DNA of 64,000 nucleotides, taken from contig OZ024862.1 in assembly GCA_964017155.1 (NCBI GenBank), forward strand, positions 26,527,933-26,591,932, in the 5' to 3' direction. This DNA comes from Oasisia sp. SBJ-2009 (Eukaryota > Annelida > Polychaeta > Sabellida > Siboglinidae). Under the pieces are notes generated by a model. It saw nothing but the letters and a program-made list of their open reading frames with translations. It was not told the DNA's origin and searched no databases. Of this stretch, positions 48,020 through 59,999 are shown piece by piece (position 1 is the first letter of the stretch; every line of letters starts with the position of its first letter). The position numbers and the translations under genes are program-made.

Positions 48020-50100
48020 ACGCAGTATTTTAAGTGTTGCTTAATGCTTCCTAGAGTAGGTCTCGCGCGCGAAAACGAGGCTGTGGGCAATTGGGGGCAG
48101 GAAATCCATAATCTCCATGTTAACCTATAGGACTTTGTTTTGTTTTTGTTTTTAATAATCGAGCTGTTCCCAAATAGCGTGTTTCAGTTATATTGTCCGA
48201 AGGATTATTACAAGCAGAAGCAATGGAACACTGTGCTGGAGACACTGATTTCGGAATTCATTTTATGGTGGTTCCCATGGGATTAGCGGCAAGTACTTGT
48301 GTTTGGTGATCTTGAGAGTAATAATGAAAAGTGCCATTTTTCGCGCAGTGCAACCTGTTTGGGGGCAATGATTATATGCATTTAGACAACTTGTCATATA
48401 TAAATGCTTATCGAAACCACAACGTAGAGCAATGTAAACTTTGCACATGACGACGCCAAAAGCACGTCACACGCTCGTAGCTGGTATTTCTATTGATGTC
48501 ATTATCTTGAAGAAGATTATTCCCCCACCGGCGGATGTCTATGTCAAAAACAATTCTTTTACTTGTACCTAGAAACTCGAGCTGGTTCTAGCAACCAACG
48601 CACCGCTAGGTACAGCTCGCTGGCGATCTGTCGACCTATAAATCCGTGGATTATATAAACATTTTTATTTCAAATTAAATACTACTATCCACACATTATT
48701 TTATTTTATTACATTCACATTTCTTATTACATTTAAACTTTGCTTAGGTCACATTTGTGTATTATGCAGACACTGAAATACAACTGTGGGATTAAATTGT
48801 AGTCGTAACGATACATGACGGAACTCGTGAGTGCCGAGTCGCCTTGGTAACAAACAAGCTGGTTTCGGCTTATCATTTCCTACGCGCCGCATCACCTTCC
48901 AAATAAGGAAATAATGTCCGGTTTTCCTGTCGAGTTCGACAAAAATTACTTCGTCGCTGCGTACTTATATGCAAGCAAATCGATCAAGCACGGACCTGTA
49001 GCTCTGGTCGAAACTTATGTTTTGATGTTCAGTGCCTCGTTGTGCTCGTCACATTCGAAATTAGGCTTGCAATCGGCGTTCGAAAGTGACCACCGCCGAC
49101 TCCTGCTGAACTCGCCGCTGGCGGACACGCCAACTTCATCATCTCTAACCTGCTTTTTCTGCAGGAATCCTTTGTGGAAATATGTGAAATATTGCTTACT
49201 AACAATTATGGTATATATCTATTAGATATACAGTGCACTAATGTGTTTAATTATATTTGTTTTAATGCATTTCGTCCGTTTTTGTGAGAGCTAAGCTGCG
49301 TCGCCTATCGACTGGCTGCTTCGGTGATTGTAAACAAATCCCCAATCAAACCAGACAAGGCCCTCAGCACAATGGCGGCGCCCTGTGTCGAAAGTAGCTC
49401 ACCTTTTGAAAATTTATTAATAATATACCGTGACGCTGTGCTTGTCAAATTATGGTCACAAGTGCTGTAAATGATATGTTCTTATGTTTGGGCTGTGGTT
49501 GTTCAGCCGCTTCAGTCCCCCTTTAAATATAACGTACATTCACCATCGGTATTTTGTTTGATATTTTGATGGTCAAAACGCAAGTATTACGTGTAAAATG
49601 TTTGGAATCAAAAACGGATACAGTGACGACGCCAAGTTTGGCAGCTAACCGCAACTCATGAGAAGAGGGTTCCAATAGACTCGATAGGCGTCGCTGCGGA
49701 CTATCATAATTACCGAATACGATGGCAAAAATGCGGGAAAGGGACGTAGTGTACAATCACGTCGCGCGCTGCTACAAAAAAGATCCTGCTTCATCGTTTT
49801 CAACGGTCACTCCTGCTTCCCGTGAGAAGTGTTGACCGACGTGCAAACTGTACTTTGCTCAAGAAACCTTCTCATTACAGGTAAACATGCTCTGTCAGTG
49901 ACAGTAAGTGACTGTTACATAATTACAACAAAGGTCATTCGCAAGACAATAGCAAGAACACTTGTGATATTAAAATTCACACATTCACTCACGCCAGGTA
50001 AAGTGGCCTAATGCAACGCATAATCTGTGCGCGTAGATCGTTCTCCAGCGTCTATTATCGACGGTTTTGGGAAATTACGTAGCGGATTATGTTTCTGCGT
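48020..50100. other. CpG-richer region without a confirmed gene
   Basis: The frame 48914-49225 (starts MSGFPVEFDK) has an ATG after a non-repetitive GC-rich leader and could be a first exon, but it shows no recognisable domain. The same stretch is open on the other strand. I do not call it. Confidence 0.3.
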
Positions 50101-50117
50101 AATCATATGCGTGTGTA

Positions 50118-50300
<183 letters not shown>

Positions 50301-50454
50301 CAAAAATACATGACATGATATTAAATTGTATAATAGTCACATTTAAAGTACATTTGTTAAAAATGATGTAGCATAATATATAATGTTATAATATTATGCA
50401 TTCACCTCTCAGTAAATTAATGTTGTTTTATAGTGTGTTTACTTCAACCTCAAC

Positions 50455-50530
50455 ATGACGTTGACGGGAGTACCTGCAAGAAACCTGGTCTTCACTTTGT
50501 GTCTTGCAATAATCTGCTTCGTGTCACTGG
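50455..50530 (+). CDS. Candidate signal-peptide exon of the MAM gene
   Basis: ATG at 50455 followed by [20 protein letters not shown] then CFVSLG: a short polar start and a strong hydrophobic core, as in a secretory signal. A GG|GTGTCG donor at 50530 would leave phase 1, which is exactly what the first MAM exon at 57554 needs. Support is only composition plus phase; the donor is weak and 7 kb of transposons intervene. Confidence 0.3.
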
Positions 50531-50564
50531 GTGTCGCCCGTAGAATACTAATGTACGATATTCA

Positions 50565-50573
50565 ATATATATG

Positions 50574-50625
<52 letters not shown>

Positions 50626-50630
50626 CATAC

Positions 50631-50673
<43 letters not shown>
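50565..50673. repeat. (TA)n microsatellite with an internal ACATACGTACAT segment
   Basis: Pure AT dinucleotides either side of a short ACATACATACGTACAT interruption. It abuts the TA target of the adjacent transposon. Confidence 0.95.
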
Positions 50674-50678
<5 letters not shown>

Positions 50679-52706
50679 GTCAGGTCGTAGAAAAACGTAC
50701 AATTGGGGCTGGACAGGCAAAAATAATAACACTCACAATTACTTTAAACAACTTTATTACACTTGAAGAACAACTTATTCCCTTCACTTAGCTCCAAATT
50801 ATACTGACTTAATCCTAGCGGTTGAGTATTTAGAGATTGTCAAAGAAAACGTAATGTGATCGGCAAACGTCCGTGATCGAAACAAATTGAACAACAATTA
50901 AAGACCCTTTATTATCTCAGATTAACTGCAAATTTTGTTTATAACTAGCCATGATATGTATGTTTGAAAGTACAGAAAATGAATAAGCACATCAAAGAAT
51001 CTTTAATATTATATGCTAATCAACTTTCACCGATGACTGAAAATAGCGCAAATCTTTGGAAAACACTTGTTACTTTACCCTTGCATACTCAAAAATGCTC
51101 TGTTACACATGAAAGTCACTCTACACAATCTACGACATATCTACTTTACAAAATATGTGGTCCAGCGCACTCACTAACAGCACCGTTGTCTCATAGCCGA
51201 CATATACAAAGTCATATAAAATTGCGTAGAAATCACGGACGTTTGTTACTGGTATCATTTACTTAAGACACTTGTATGAGTACTAAACATCTTCATATCA
51301 TCTCAAAACGTCTTCTACATGTACAAAAGAGGTTGATCTTTGGCTATAGCTATACAAGTATATATATTTTGACCATTTCGACCATTCACTGTATGTGTCA
51401 TGACTTTGAAAATTAAAACATTTTTTTAAAACTTTCCCCATGTTACAAGTGCTCTCTCTTCTATAGCCTTAATGTACAAGGCCAACATGTTTACTATTAG
51501 TTTTAACAGTAATAAAGACCTTTCTAACACTTGCAGGTGAACAGAAATTACAGTATGCCTGCTTACCATATATACATAAAACTCACGGACGTTTGCGTAA
51601 AATTCACTGACGTTTGCTACTGGTATCATTTACTTAAGACACTTGTATGAGTACTAAGCATCTTCATATCATCTCAAAACATCTTCTACATGTACAAAAG
51701 AGGTTGATCTGTGCATATAGCTATATACAAGTATATATTTCAACCATTCACTGTATGCGTTATGATTTTGAAAAATAAAAACCCTTTTTTTTTACTTTCT
51801 CCATATTACGTGTGGTCCCACTTATACAAATATATCACAGAACCTCTTCTATACCCTAAATATACAAGGCCAACATGTTTACTATTAGTTTCAACTGTGA
51901 AAACGATCATTCTGCCAGTTTCAGTCACCTTCTCATATATTTAAATAGTATATTTAAATAAAAATCACGGACGTTTGTTTTCATTTCGACGCCAGTTGTA
52001 AGGCCAATACACAAACTGGAGTGAAACTTTTGTTCACGATTGAAGAATGTGGTACAAGAAACGAGAAATGCTATAGGAAATAGCTAGAAAATTATATGCA
52101 GGAGAGGTAACAATTTTGAACAAACGTCCGTGATTTTTATCAGTATAATTCTGTTCATGTGCCACCCCAGCCAATGGAAGTGGGTGTGGCTAAACCTTTT
52201 TCTACCCACAACAATGCAACAACGTACCCTTGTCCATAGGTGGTAAAATAATATGGTGCCAACTTTCTTAACATCCAAATTGGGCTATTGAAATATAATT
52301 CACGGACGTTTGTTTAAATAAATTTCTCATTTGAATGAGAATTGAAAACATTGTGCAGGCCCAAATCATGTTAAAATGTCATGGAAATGTAAACTGTGTC
52401 CACTTACTACACAAATAATAAGTTTGGGATTTTCTAACTTTACATTACTTGAAATAAGATACATTTAACAAATGAAGAAATGCTCAAAAATGCATTTCCC
52501 CCTTTTTTTCTAATTTATAGGCCAATAACACAATAAATCCTCGTCGGACTTATACAAATTTACATTTTCCTGAAAGCCCAAACAATTCTCTATTGAATGA
52601 TACTAAGAAGAATTAGATTGGTGTACAGGTTTTAACTCTATACCCATGTAAAGCTGAAAAACTGTGAAAATGGTGAATTGTACGTTTTTCTAAGACCTCA
52701 CCCATA
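50674..52706. mobile_element. TA-flanked non-autonomous transposon with CACGGACGTTTG array
   Basis: TA at 50674-50675 and 52705-52706. Ends TGGGTCAGGTCGTAGAAAAA and, inverted, TGGGTGAGGTCTTAGAAAAA, continuing CGTACAATT. Length 2029 bp, no transposase. CACGGACGTTTG occurs exactly at 51234, 51584, 51966 and 52301 on the plus strand and at 50864 and 52121 on the minus strand, plus a one-mismatch copy at 51605. An internal ~190-bp segment is duplicated with a 371-bp offset (51246 onwards versus 51617 onwards). Confidence 0.85.
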
Positions 52707-52959
52707 TATATTATCACGATAACATTGACATTTGCTGACATTATGGTCTTCCCTCTAAAGCTCTATATACCATGTGCAGTTCCTGGTTTCCTGGCCAATG
52801 TTTTTTACTTTCCCTGTAAGACTCAGATGTCAAAGAAGACAATCCGTATCAAAATGAAACATTAATGTGTTACCATGTTTAAACTAATATTTGATATCAC
52901 CACACATATTGGTATTTCATCTTTCATCAGTTCATTTCACAAGTATGCGAATCGTGCTT

Positions 52960-53350
52960 GTATCATCTGATTAATAGTCGAATGGACTATTGCAATTCCC
53001 TTTTAAATAGCATTGCCAAAAAGACTGATCTAAACTCCAGCGTGTACACAATTGTTTAGCATGCGTGGTACTTTAGCCCCCTTTCTCACCATCACTACCA
53101 CTACTTAAGCAGTTACATTTGATTCCAATTGGCTTCTGTTACATATCGTACTCTTCTCAAAAACCGAAATAATGAATTAATCTGCTACATTTCACTGATA
53201 TCTCTACGACCCCTCAGTTGATCCGTTTCCAAAAAACGTTTTATTCCCACAACTAAGCGGATTTTTGGCAAACGTGCTTTCTCTGTAGCTGCGCCAACAA
53301 TGTGGAATCAACTCCCTATAGCGAATAAAAAGCTGTTAATAAAATATGAC
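52960..53350 (+). pseudogene. 3' fragment of an old LINE
   Basis: With frameshifts the plus strand reads VDYCNSLLNS near 52978 and FGKRAFSVAAPTMWNQLP near 53262. These are the hallmark DYCNSLL and AFSVAAPxLWNxLP motifs of the L2/CR1 C-terminal region. Confidence 0.75.
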
Positions 53351-54828
53351 AATATGTATGTACTTTTATGCCACCGTTTTCTCTTTGTTAAATGTATGCA
53401 AACAGCGACCATGATGTCCCTGTTGCACCTGGCACATTCCGGACGTCGTCTGACTCTTGCGGACTACGTAAGTTGCACAGCTATTTGTACTGTTTCGTTT
53501 TTCCCTCATCAAAATGTCATTATGAAAAGTTGATTTGAATTCTTTTTGGAATGTTTATCGCTCCGAGCTTAATTCTTATGGCTATGATAGGGGAGACTGA
53601 GGACCTATGAGCCACTGTTCAGATTACATGCCATGACACCTTCAAACCTCACAGCTCCAGATCCCAAATCGTTCATGCCATTTGTAGCTGCTGATTACAA
53701 CAATGCGCTTGTTTTCATCGGTGTCGTCTTGGCATACACTTCTGTTACAGGGTCCGGGATAATTCACTGGTCCCATCGTAAGCAACCGCTGAGCCACCCA
53801 TTTCCCATGGGCCATGATATTTACAGTAAAACTATGTACAAATAAAAGATAAAATCTAGGTATAACAAATGATGACATCCGATGGTTACATACGATGACT
53901 GCAATGAAACTGAGAATGACCAAACCATTTCCCTGGCCGCGACCATTGTCTCCAACGTGACGTGACTTTCTGGATTATCAATGGCAAGCATTGCTCGGTT
54001 TTAACAAGATTTAACAAGATTGCCACCTAGAGAGTCAACTCCTATCTATCTAAATGTACCCCGCCATTCTTAGGTATATGTCGATTTTATTTTTAAACAT
54101 ATTAACACTACTAGCACCTACACAATCAGCCGATAATATGTTCCAATCATTTACTGTTCTTAGTGAAAACGAAAATTGTCTAATATCTAGTCTACACAGC
54201 TTCTTTGCTAATATAATTCTCATACCCATTCAATATTTTAAACACTTCTATCTGATCTCCTCTGAGTTTCTTGGTTTCTAGTGTGTTAATCCATATTATT
54301 TTACAGGCATTTCATAATTAATTCCTGAGTTTTTGAATAATTTCGGTTGCTCTCCTTTGTACTCTTTCTAGTATATCAATATCCTTCTTGCGATATGGCA
54401 TAAATGCCTGTATGCAATATTCTAAATGAGGCCTAACTATTGTTTTATATTATTAGTTCTTTTTCCTTGTACACTATATTTCCCCTAATTAATACCAAAC
54501 AAATTGTTTCCCTTCGCTGCTGCAATGCCACACTGCTTTGATACCTTCATATCAGCACTAATAGTTAACCGTAAGTCCTTTCCATTTACGGTAGTATTAA
54601 GTACAGTATCACCCATTGTATATTGTGCGTCTCCATTCCAATGTCCTGTGTGGAGGCACTTACACTTCCCAAAATTAAACAGCATTTGCCCCTTCTCAGA
54701 CCATTCGGTCAACTTATTCAGATCATCTTGTAACTCCTGTCTATTTGCATCACTTTTAGTTTTTCTAAACACTTTTGTATCGTCCGCAAACTCCAACACA
54801 TTGCTTGTTATATCATCATCCAAATCAT

Positions 54829-54883
<55 letters not shown>

Positions 54884-55660
54884 ATAAAATAGGTCCCAAT
54901 GCTGATCCCTGCGGTACTCCACTCAAAACCGATTTCTTTCCAGTATGAAACCTCCCCATCAACTACTACTCTTTCTCTTCTAACAATAAGCCATTTTTTC
55001 TATCCAGTTAATCATACCATTGCCTATGCCATGGGCTTTTAGTTTAAGTAGTAATCTTTGATGTGGCACTTTGTCAAAGGCTTTTTAAAAATCTAACTAT
55101 ACTACATCTACTGGTGATCCCTCGTGTACCCACTTTGTGACATCTTTCAAAAAACAACATATTTGTTAAGCATGACCTCGCTTTGAAAAACCCATGTTGA
55201 GATGGGTTTACTAAGTTATTTTTAAAAAGAAAATCGACCAAGTGATCTTTAATTAGTCTTTCTGATAGTTTGTAAATCACCGATGTTAATATGACTGGTC
55301 TATTGTTCTCTGACGACTTGTTTCTTGATCCTTTTTAAATAATGATATGATGTTTGCTTCTTTCCATTCTAAAGAAACTACTCCCTCGTCTATTGACAAA
55401 TTGAACACTGTTGCAAGCGGTATGCTATTTTCTTCTACAATTTCCAGTAGTAATTTGGGAGGAGTCCCATCCACTGCAGGTGACTTATTATCCTTCATAT
55501 CCCTAAATTCATGTCCTAAATAGTCTTACTACCTCCCTTCGAATTCAGTCTCTGGTACTGGTAATGTACTTCGTCCCTGGTAAACACCGAACTAAAGTAT
55601 TCATTTAGGTTTTCTGCCATCACGAATCCGTCTGTGAGTATATTTCCATCACTACCTTCT

Positions 55661-55951
55661 ATACAATACAATACAATACAATACAATACAATACAATACA
55701 ATACAATACAATACAATACAATACAATACAATACAATACAATACAATACAATACAATACAATACAATACAATACAACACAACACAACACAACACAACACA
55801 ACACAACACAACACAACACAACACAACACAACACAACACAACACAACACAACACAACACAACACAACACAACACAACACAACACAACACAACACAACACA
55901 ACACAACACAACACAACACAACACAACACAACACAACACAATACAATACAA
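55661..55951. repeat. Two-phase pentanucleotide array (ATACA)n/(ACACA)n
   Basis: About 23 ATACA units, then about 33 ACACA units, then 2-3 ATACA units. On the minus strand it directly follows the LINE 3' end GACAATAAAGT, so it is the expanded TTGTA/TTGTG tail of that LINE. Long frames through it are artefacts. Confidence 0.95.
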
Positions 55952-56950
55952 CTTTATTGTCCCGGACCGGGAAATTCATTTTGCAGCGTTCGTCATGAAA
56001 ATACAGGAGTAGAGAAATAAAAATACAGATAAAGGTATTATTAAAACAGTATGTAAAATCAATCATAATAAAACACAAGAATAATCTATAATATAATTTT
56101 AAAATTATAGGTATAATTATAATTGTGGTCGTTCTTTAAAAAATAAAAGAAACAAAATACAACATACATAACGTCAGAGTTGTTTATCGTTGAGTTTTCG
56201 TACAGATATATTGGAATGAATGAGTCACGCTTTCTATTCGTTTTGGATATGATAATTCTGAACCTTCTGGACGAGGGCAGAAGGACGTACTCGTTATATA
56301 GAATGTGTGTATTGTCATTAATTATTTTATTAGCTTTACGGAGTACTTGCTTTTCATACAAAGCAGTGACAGAGGATTGTTTGAAGCCGGTTATTTTGCT
56401 ACGTTTCTTTCTGACTGACATTCCCAAACAAACATATAAAAGAAATGGTCAAAACACCCTGTATACAAGATTTATAAAACATTAAAAAAAGAAGCTATCA
56501 AAGTTAACAGAGCGAAGGTTTCTGAGGCAGTAAAGACGCTGCTGACATTTCTTGCGTGACACTGCAGTGGCGGTCCCACTTCAACTTATTGTCAATTGTT
56601 GTGCCGAGGTATCTATAGCCGTCAACTACCTCTACCTTGTTATCGTGGATGATAGTATCAGACTGGGATGGAGGGTATTTCCTAAAATCAATGCACATGT
56701 CTTTGGTTTTTGTAGCGTTCAGACATAAATACGATCTATCACACCATGCAACAAAGTCGTTTAACACAGGACCATGGCCAACTTCATCGTTAGACAACAG
56801 ACTGAGTAAAGCTGTATAATCTGATAATTTAATAAAATAATTATTCGGAAGGATGATCCTGCAGTCATTGGTGTATAAAATGAATAAAAGAGGGGATAAG
56901 ACACATCCTTGGGGTGAGCCAGTGGAAACAACCTTCACACTAGAAGTGGT
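55952..56950 (-). mobile_element. L2/Rex1-like LINE, 5' truncated, nested in the CR1 copy
   Basis: The minus strand reads STGSPQGCVLSPLLFILYTN, LSDYTALL (catalytic DD lost), then YLCLNATKTKDMCIDFRKYP and GYRYLGTTIDNKLKWD. After frameshifts: VLRKANKIINDNTHILYNEY and LLPSSRRFRIIISKTNRK-DSFIP. It ends GAATTTCCCGGTCCGGGACA then AATAAAGT plus the pentanucleotide tail. It splits the CR1 frame between ~56950 and ~55660, so it inserted later. Confidence 0.88.
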
Positions 56951-57553
56951 GTATCTACCTTATCCTGAATTTTCTGTTTACTTCAAATATATGCATAACA
57001 ATCTTGCTGTCATGTTTTATATTAAAAGCAAATTTGTGTTCATAACTTTTCTTTAAATTACTAATTTCAGCTGTAGCTTGGTTAAGTGCTTCTCTATAAA
57101 TAGCATAGTCTTCTTCACTTCCATTATGTCTATATGTCTTCCACGTCATTTGCTTGTACTAAATTTTTCTAATGGCTTCTTTCGATAAGTGTTTCTCTTT
57201 ACCATTTTCCCTGCGTAGCGTGAAACACACATTGGATCTATACTAATATTTATTACCACTTCAATATTAAACCTTTTCCAAAACAATTTGACAAGGTAAT
57301 CAAAAACTTACCGTTCTAACTGGAACCCTGGTGGATTGATGAAATCCTCTGTAAAATTATGGTTGAAGGTCACGTGTGTTGTAGTTCCATTGTTGTGCAG
57401 TAAGGTGTAAGACGGGTGTGTCATAGGTCCCCGTTGCCCATAGGTCCCCCAGTCTCCTCTATAGGCACCAGTTAGAACATTTAGCAAAGATTTGTTCTAG
57501 TACCACACTAACTAAAATAGTTCTTAGTGTGAAGTGTGTTTCTCTGGTTGCAG

Positions 57554-58815
57554 GTGACATGTTTTCATGTAACGTTGAGGAAGACGCCAGTCATAACCAA
57601 CAGTGTCGGTTGCGACAGGACGACACCGATGAACTCGACTGGAAATGCACAAGAGGGAAGACCCCTCCGTTTAAACAGTATTATGTATTTATCAAAAAGT
57701 ATTATTTACCGATAACTGGGCCAAATTCTGCCAAGTCTGGCAAGAATTACATGATTGCAGGACCGGCAGTATTGCGCCAGACTGCAAGGCAAGAACGTGT
57801 ACATAGTAATTGAATGAACATAAACAAGTACATATGAGTCCAATGTGCTTTTATTTTGAATGGACTATGCAATGTGTAATCGGTATGAATTTCTTAGACT
57901 GCTGTGAGAAACAAAAACGTTCACCTTTTAAACAGACATGCAACATTGAGGTTATTTATATACTGTTGGATTATAAAGCAGGCTGTTTAAAGACGACGAA
58001 ACTTAATGGTATTTTCAACTGATTTAACGTCGTTATTAGGGAGACTCTTCCAAACCCTTCCTGCGTAACCAAAACAAATGTAAGTAGTAACGCCACTAAA
58101 AAAGTTAAAACAAATACTTATCCGGCATGCAGGTTAGGATTTTACATAAAACATAATGCTTTTAAAATATCGATAGTCACAAACAAAACATACGCGCTTA
58201 TGATAATGTGTTTGCAATGGTGTTCACTGTCAGATGTCTGCGTTGATGTTTCTATGGATAGGCAAACAAACTATGCCTAAGTTAACACAAGTACTGAAAT
58301 GGAACTGACCACACCCGTGCAGGTTAATTGTGGAAGGTTCCGAAGTTCGCGGCAAAGGATATTTCTGTTTGCGCTTCGCTCACTGCCACAACGGGCTCAG
58401 TTTGGGCCCCCTTCGTGTATACATCCGGGTTAGCAACGGACGACGCCAGACGTGGTGGTCTCTGGCCAAAAACTTCGGTCCTCAATGGCACACCGCTGCC
58501 GTCCAACTAGACCTCACTTCTGTAACGGAGGTAGGTGTACTTTATGCTCGGTATATGACATGCATGTCACCAGGTAAAAGCACGGTCCTAATCACACGCA
58601 CACGCGCACACGCTTACGCATACACACGTCCACACGCCCGCACAAATAAATGTACACGCAAGCACATACAAAATGCACCTATGTATGCAAATACACACAC
58701 ATGCATACATATACTCGTATGTGTTTTGAACAGGTCGGATTTGAGTACGAAAATAATTGGTACCATGGCGTCATGGGCTTGGACGAGGTATCGATAAAGC
58801 CCGGGAAATACGAAG
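57554..58815 (+). CDS. MAM-domain extracellular protein, first MAM domain (gene continues)
   Basis: Exons 57554-57788, 58323-58530 and 58734-58815, phases 1/2/0/1 consistent. The joined product is a MAM domain: SCNVEEDASHNQQC (first two cysteines), DDTDELDWKCTRGKTP, then ITGPNSAKSGKNYMIAGPAV, the third cysteine in YFCLRFAHCHNGLSLGPLRV, FGPQWHTAAVQLDL, and the closing VMGLDEVSIKPGKYE. MAM domains are ~170-residue adhesion/receptor modules of secreted or membrane proteins. The fourth cysteine, normally after the PG, is a tyrosine here. About 14 residues (PFKQYYVFIKKYYL) are inserted after GKTP. The first intron uses a GC donor (57789). It is bounded by phase-1 introns as MAM domains usually are. 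The parent gene type (MALRD1-, MDGA- or zonadhesin-like) cannot be told from one and a half domains. Confidence 0.85.
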
Positions 58816-59165
58816 GTTCTGTGTTCCTTAAACAACAATCCAAACAGCTTACTGCATTTGTTATCCCGTATTTGTTTTACTGCTACACATTATTTCACAG
58901 ATCGGACAAGCAAGACTCGTATGTAAATTCACACAAGACAAAAATTAATCCAATTGTATGTATGTTGTATTCTGGTATTCAAACTCATATTCACATACAC
59001 ACACGCATACATACATACGTACATACATACATACATACATGCTTACATACATATATACATATATACATGCATACATACTCATTGCCATACACACATACAA
59101 GACGCACGCTCATACCCCCAACGTACAGAGCTACGCGCACAGGTGTGTGCGCACACATACACACT
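58590..59165. repeat. Imperfect ACAC/ATAC-rich simple repeats flanking a MAM exon
   Basis: Irregular CACACG, CATACATA and ACATAC runs at 58590-58715 and 58990-59165, on either side of the exon at 58734-58815. A further (CACG)n/(CA)n array is at 59422-59481. Confidence 0.8.
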
Positions 59166-59428
59166 CACATAGGAAATCAATAATAAGAAACAATCCATTA
59201 TTTATGATAACTATTGTGTATCATTAATTGTAAGTGCGTTGTGTTCTGCTATCATGACCATAATCTATATATCCGCTATTTCCTGAATTTGACATTTTCC
59301 AGTGCAATTGTGTATTTTCGTTACGGTAAGTGCATTTCACTAATGATTATTTTTCTCTTTGCAAATGTACTCATGACCGTCTCCTGCTGAACTCAAACAG
59401 ACCATGCAGGTAATGAGTATCACACACA

Positions 59429-59476
<48 letters not shown>

Positions 59477-59517
59477 CACACGCAGGTATGTAATATACAG
59501 ATAGGTAATATAATAGG

Positions 59518-59735
59518 GAGCGTGATCGCGTGGGTAGAGCGCCGGACTGTCAATCGAGGGGATGGTGGTTCAATTTCACCTACCGCTGTTTCGAAATTTA
59601 GGCAATTTCGTTCACCCCACATTTGCCTGTGTCTTTCGGAAGAGACACTAAAAAGCCGGTGATGCTTTCTAGCTGGTGTCTATGTCAGGGGAAGTAAAAG
59701 ATCCCACACAGTGGGGAAATGTTTAATCTGTAGGG
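59518..59735 (+). mobile_element. tRNA-derived SINE, family 1, copy B
   Basis: A-box region GTGGGTAGAGCGCCGGACTG and B box GGTTCAATTTC. The body GGCAATTTCGTTCACCCCAC is shared with 30065-30245. It has a longer 3' part than copy A (GGTGTCTATGTCAGGGGAAG). It lies in the MAM-gene intron. Confidence 0.85.
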
Positions 59736-59999
59736 GACTTTTCCCCGTCCAGTATCTGAGAGAAGGATGAATAAGAATGGACATGAATACATAATACCGT
59801 AAATTTGCTCCACATGAATTATATCTTTAAATAAATGGAAGAGTTTTTTTCAGTCTTCCGGTTTTAGTGTTCTGTTCACAACACGACAGTATTGTTATTG
59901 TGCTGATCCTTTCTGCAAATGTTCAAACGAGTGGCCAGACTCTCCTGGACTTCTTGGTTGTGTAGACAGGTGCCAATAGTGCAGACCACCATGTAAGGA

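Larger units (their letters stand above)
54005..57240 (-). mobile_element. CR1 LINE, decayed, split by another LINE
   Basis: Minus strand, N- to C-terminal. 57149 downwards: MTWKTYRHNGSEEDYAIYRE and KKSYEHKFAFNIK. The frame breaks at ~56955 and resumes at ~55660 with GSDGNILTDGFVMAENLNEY. Then SSVFTRDEVHY, KSPAVDGTPPKLL, VDGE, INDLDDDITSNVLEFADDTK (catalytic ADD), EKGQMLFNFGKCKCLHTGH, and the C-terminal CRLDIRQFSFSLRTVNDWN and ASSVNMFKNKID-YLRMAGYI near 54060. A (TA)n array at 54830-54878 has expanded inside the coding region just before INDL. Frameshifts and stops make it dead. Confidence 0.88.
53588..57461. mobile_element. TA-flanked DNA transposon interrupted by nested LINEs
   Basis: TA at 53588-53589 and 57460-57461. 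Termini GGGGAGACTGAGGACCTATG (from 53590) and, inverted, GAGGAGACTGGGGGACCTAT (from 57459). About 0.4 kb at the left and 0.2 kb at the right are the element's own sequence. Two minus-strand open stretches remain (53642-53850 with a VCQDDTDENKR and YKWHERF segment; 57313-57420). They could be remnants of a transposase gene, perhaps pogo-type with a C-terminal zinc-binding tail; this is a guess. The rest is LINE sequence. Confidence 0.75.

Noticed and set aside
48914..49225. 103-codon plus-strand frame as a gene
   Set aside because: No recognisable domain, the antisense is also open, and a TTTTTCTGCAG acceptor-like site lies inside it.
55516..56078. Cys/Val/Leu and Asn/Thr/Gln repeat proteins on both strands
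   Set aside because: Pentanucleotide array; 5-bp units give 5-residue repeats in all frames.
58650..59227. His/Thr/Tyr-rich frames around the MAM exon
   Set aside because: They are translated CACA/CATACATA repeats; only the 58734-58815 part matches the MAM domain.
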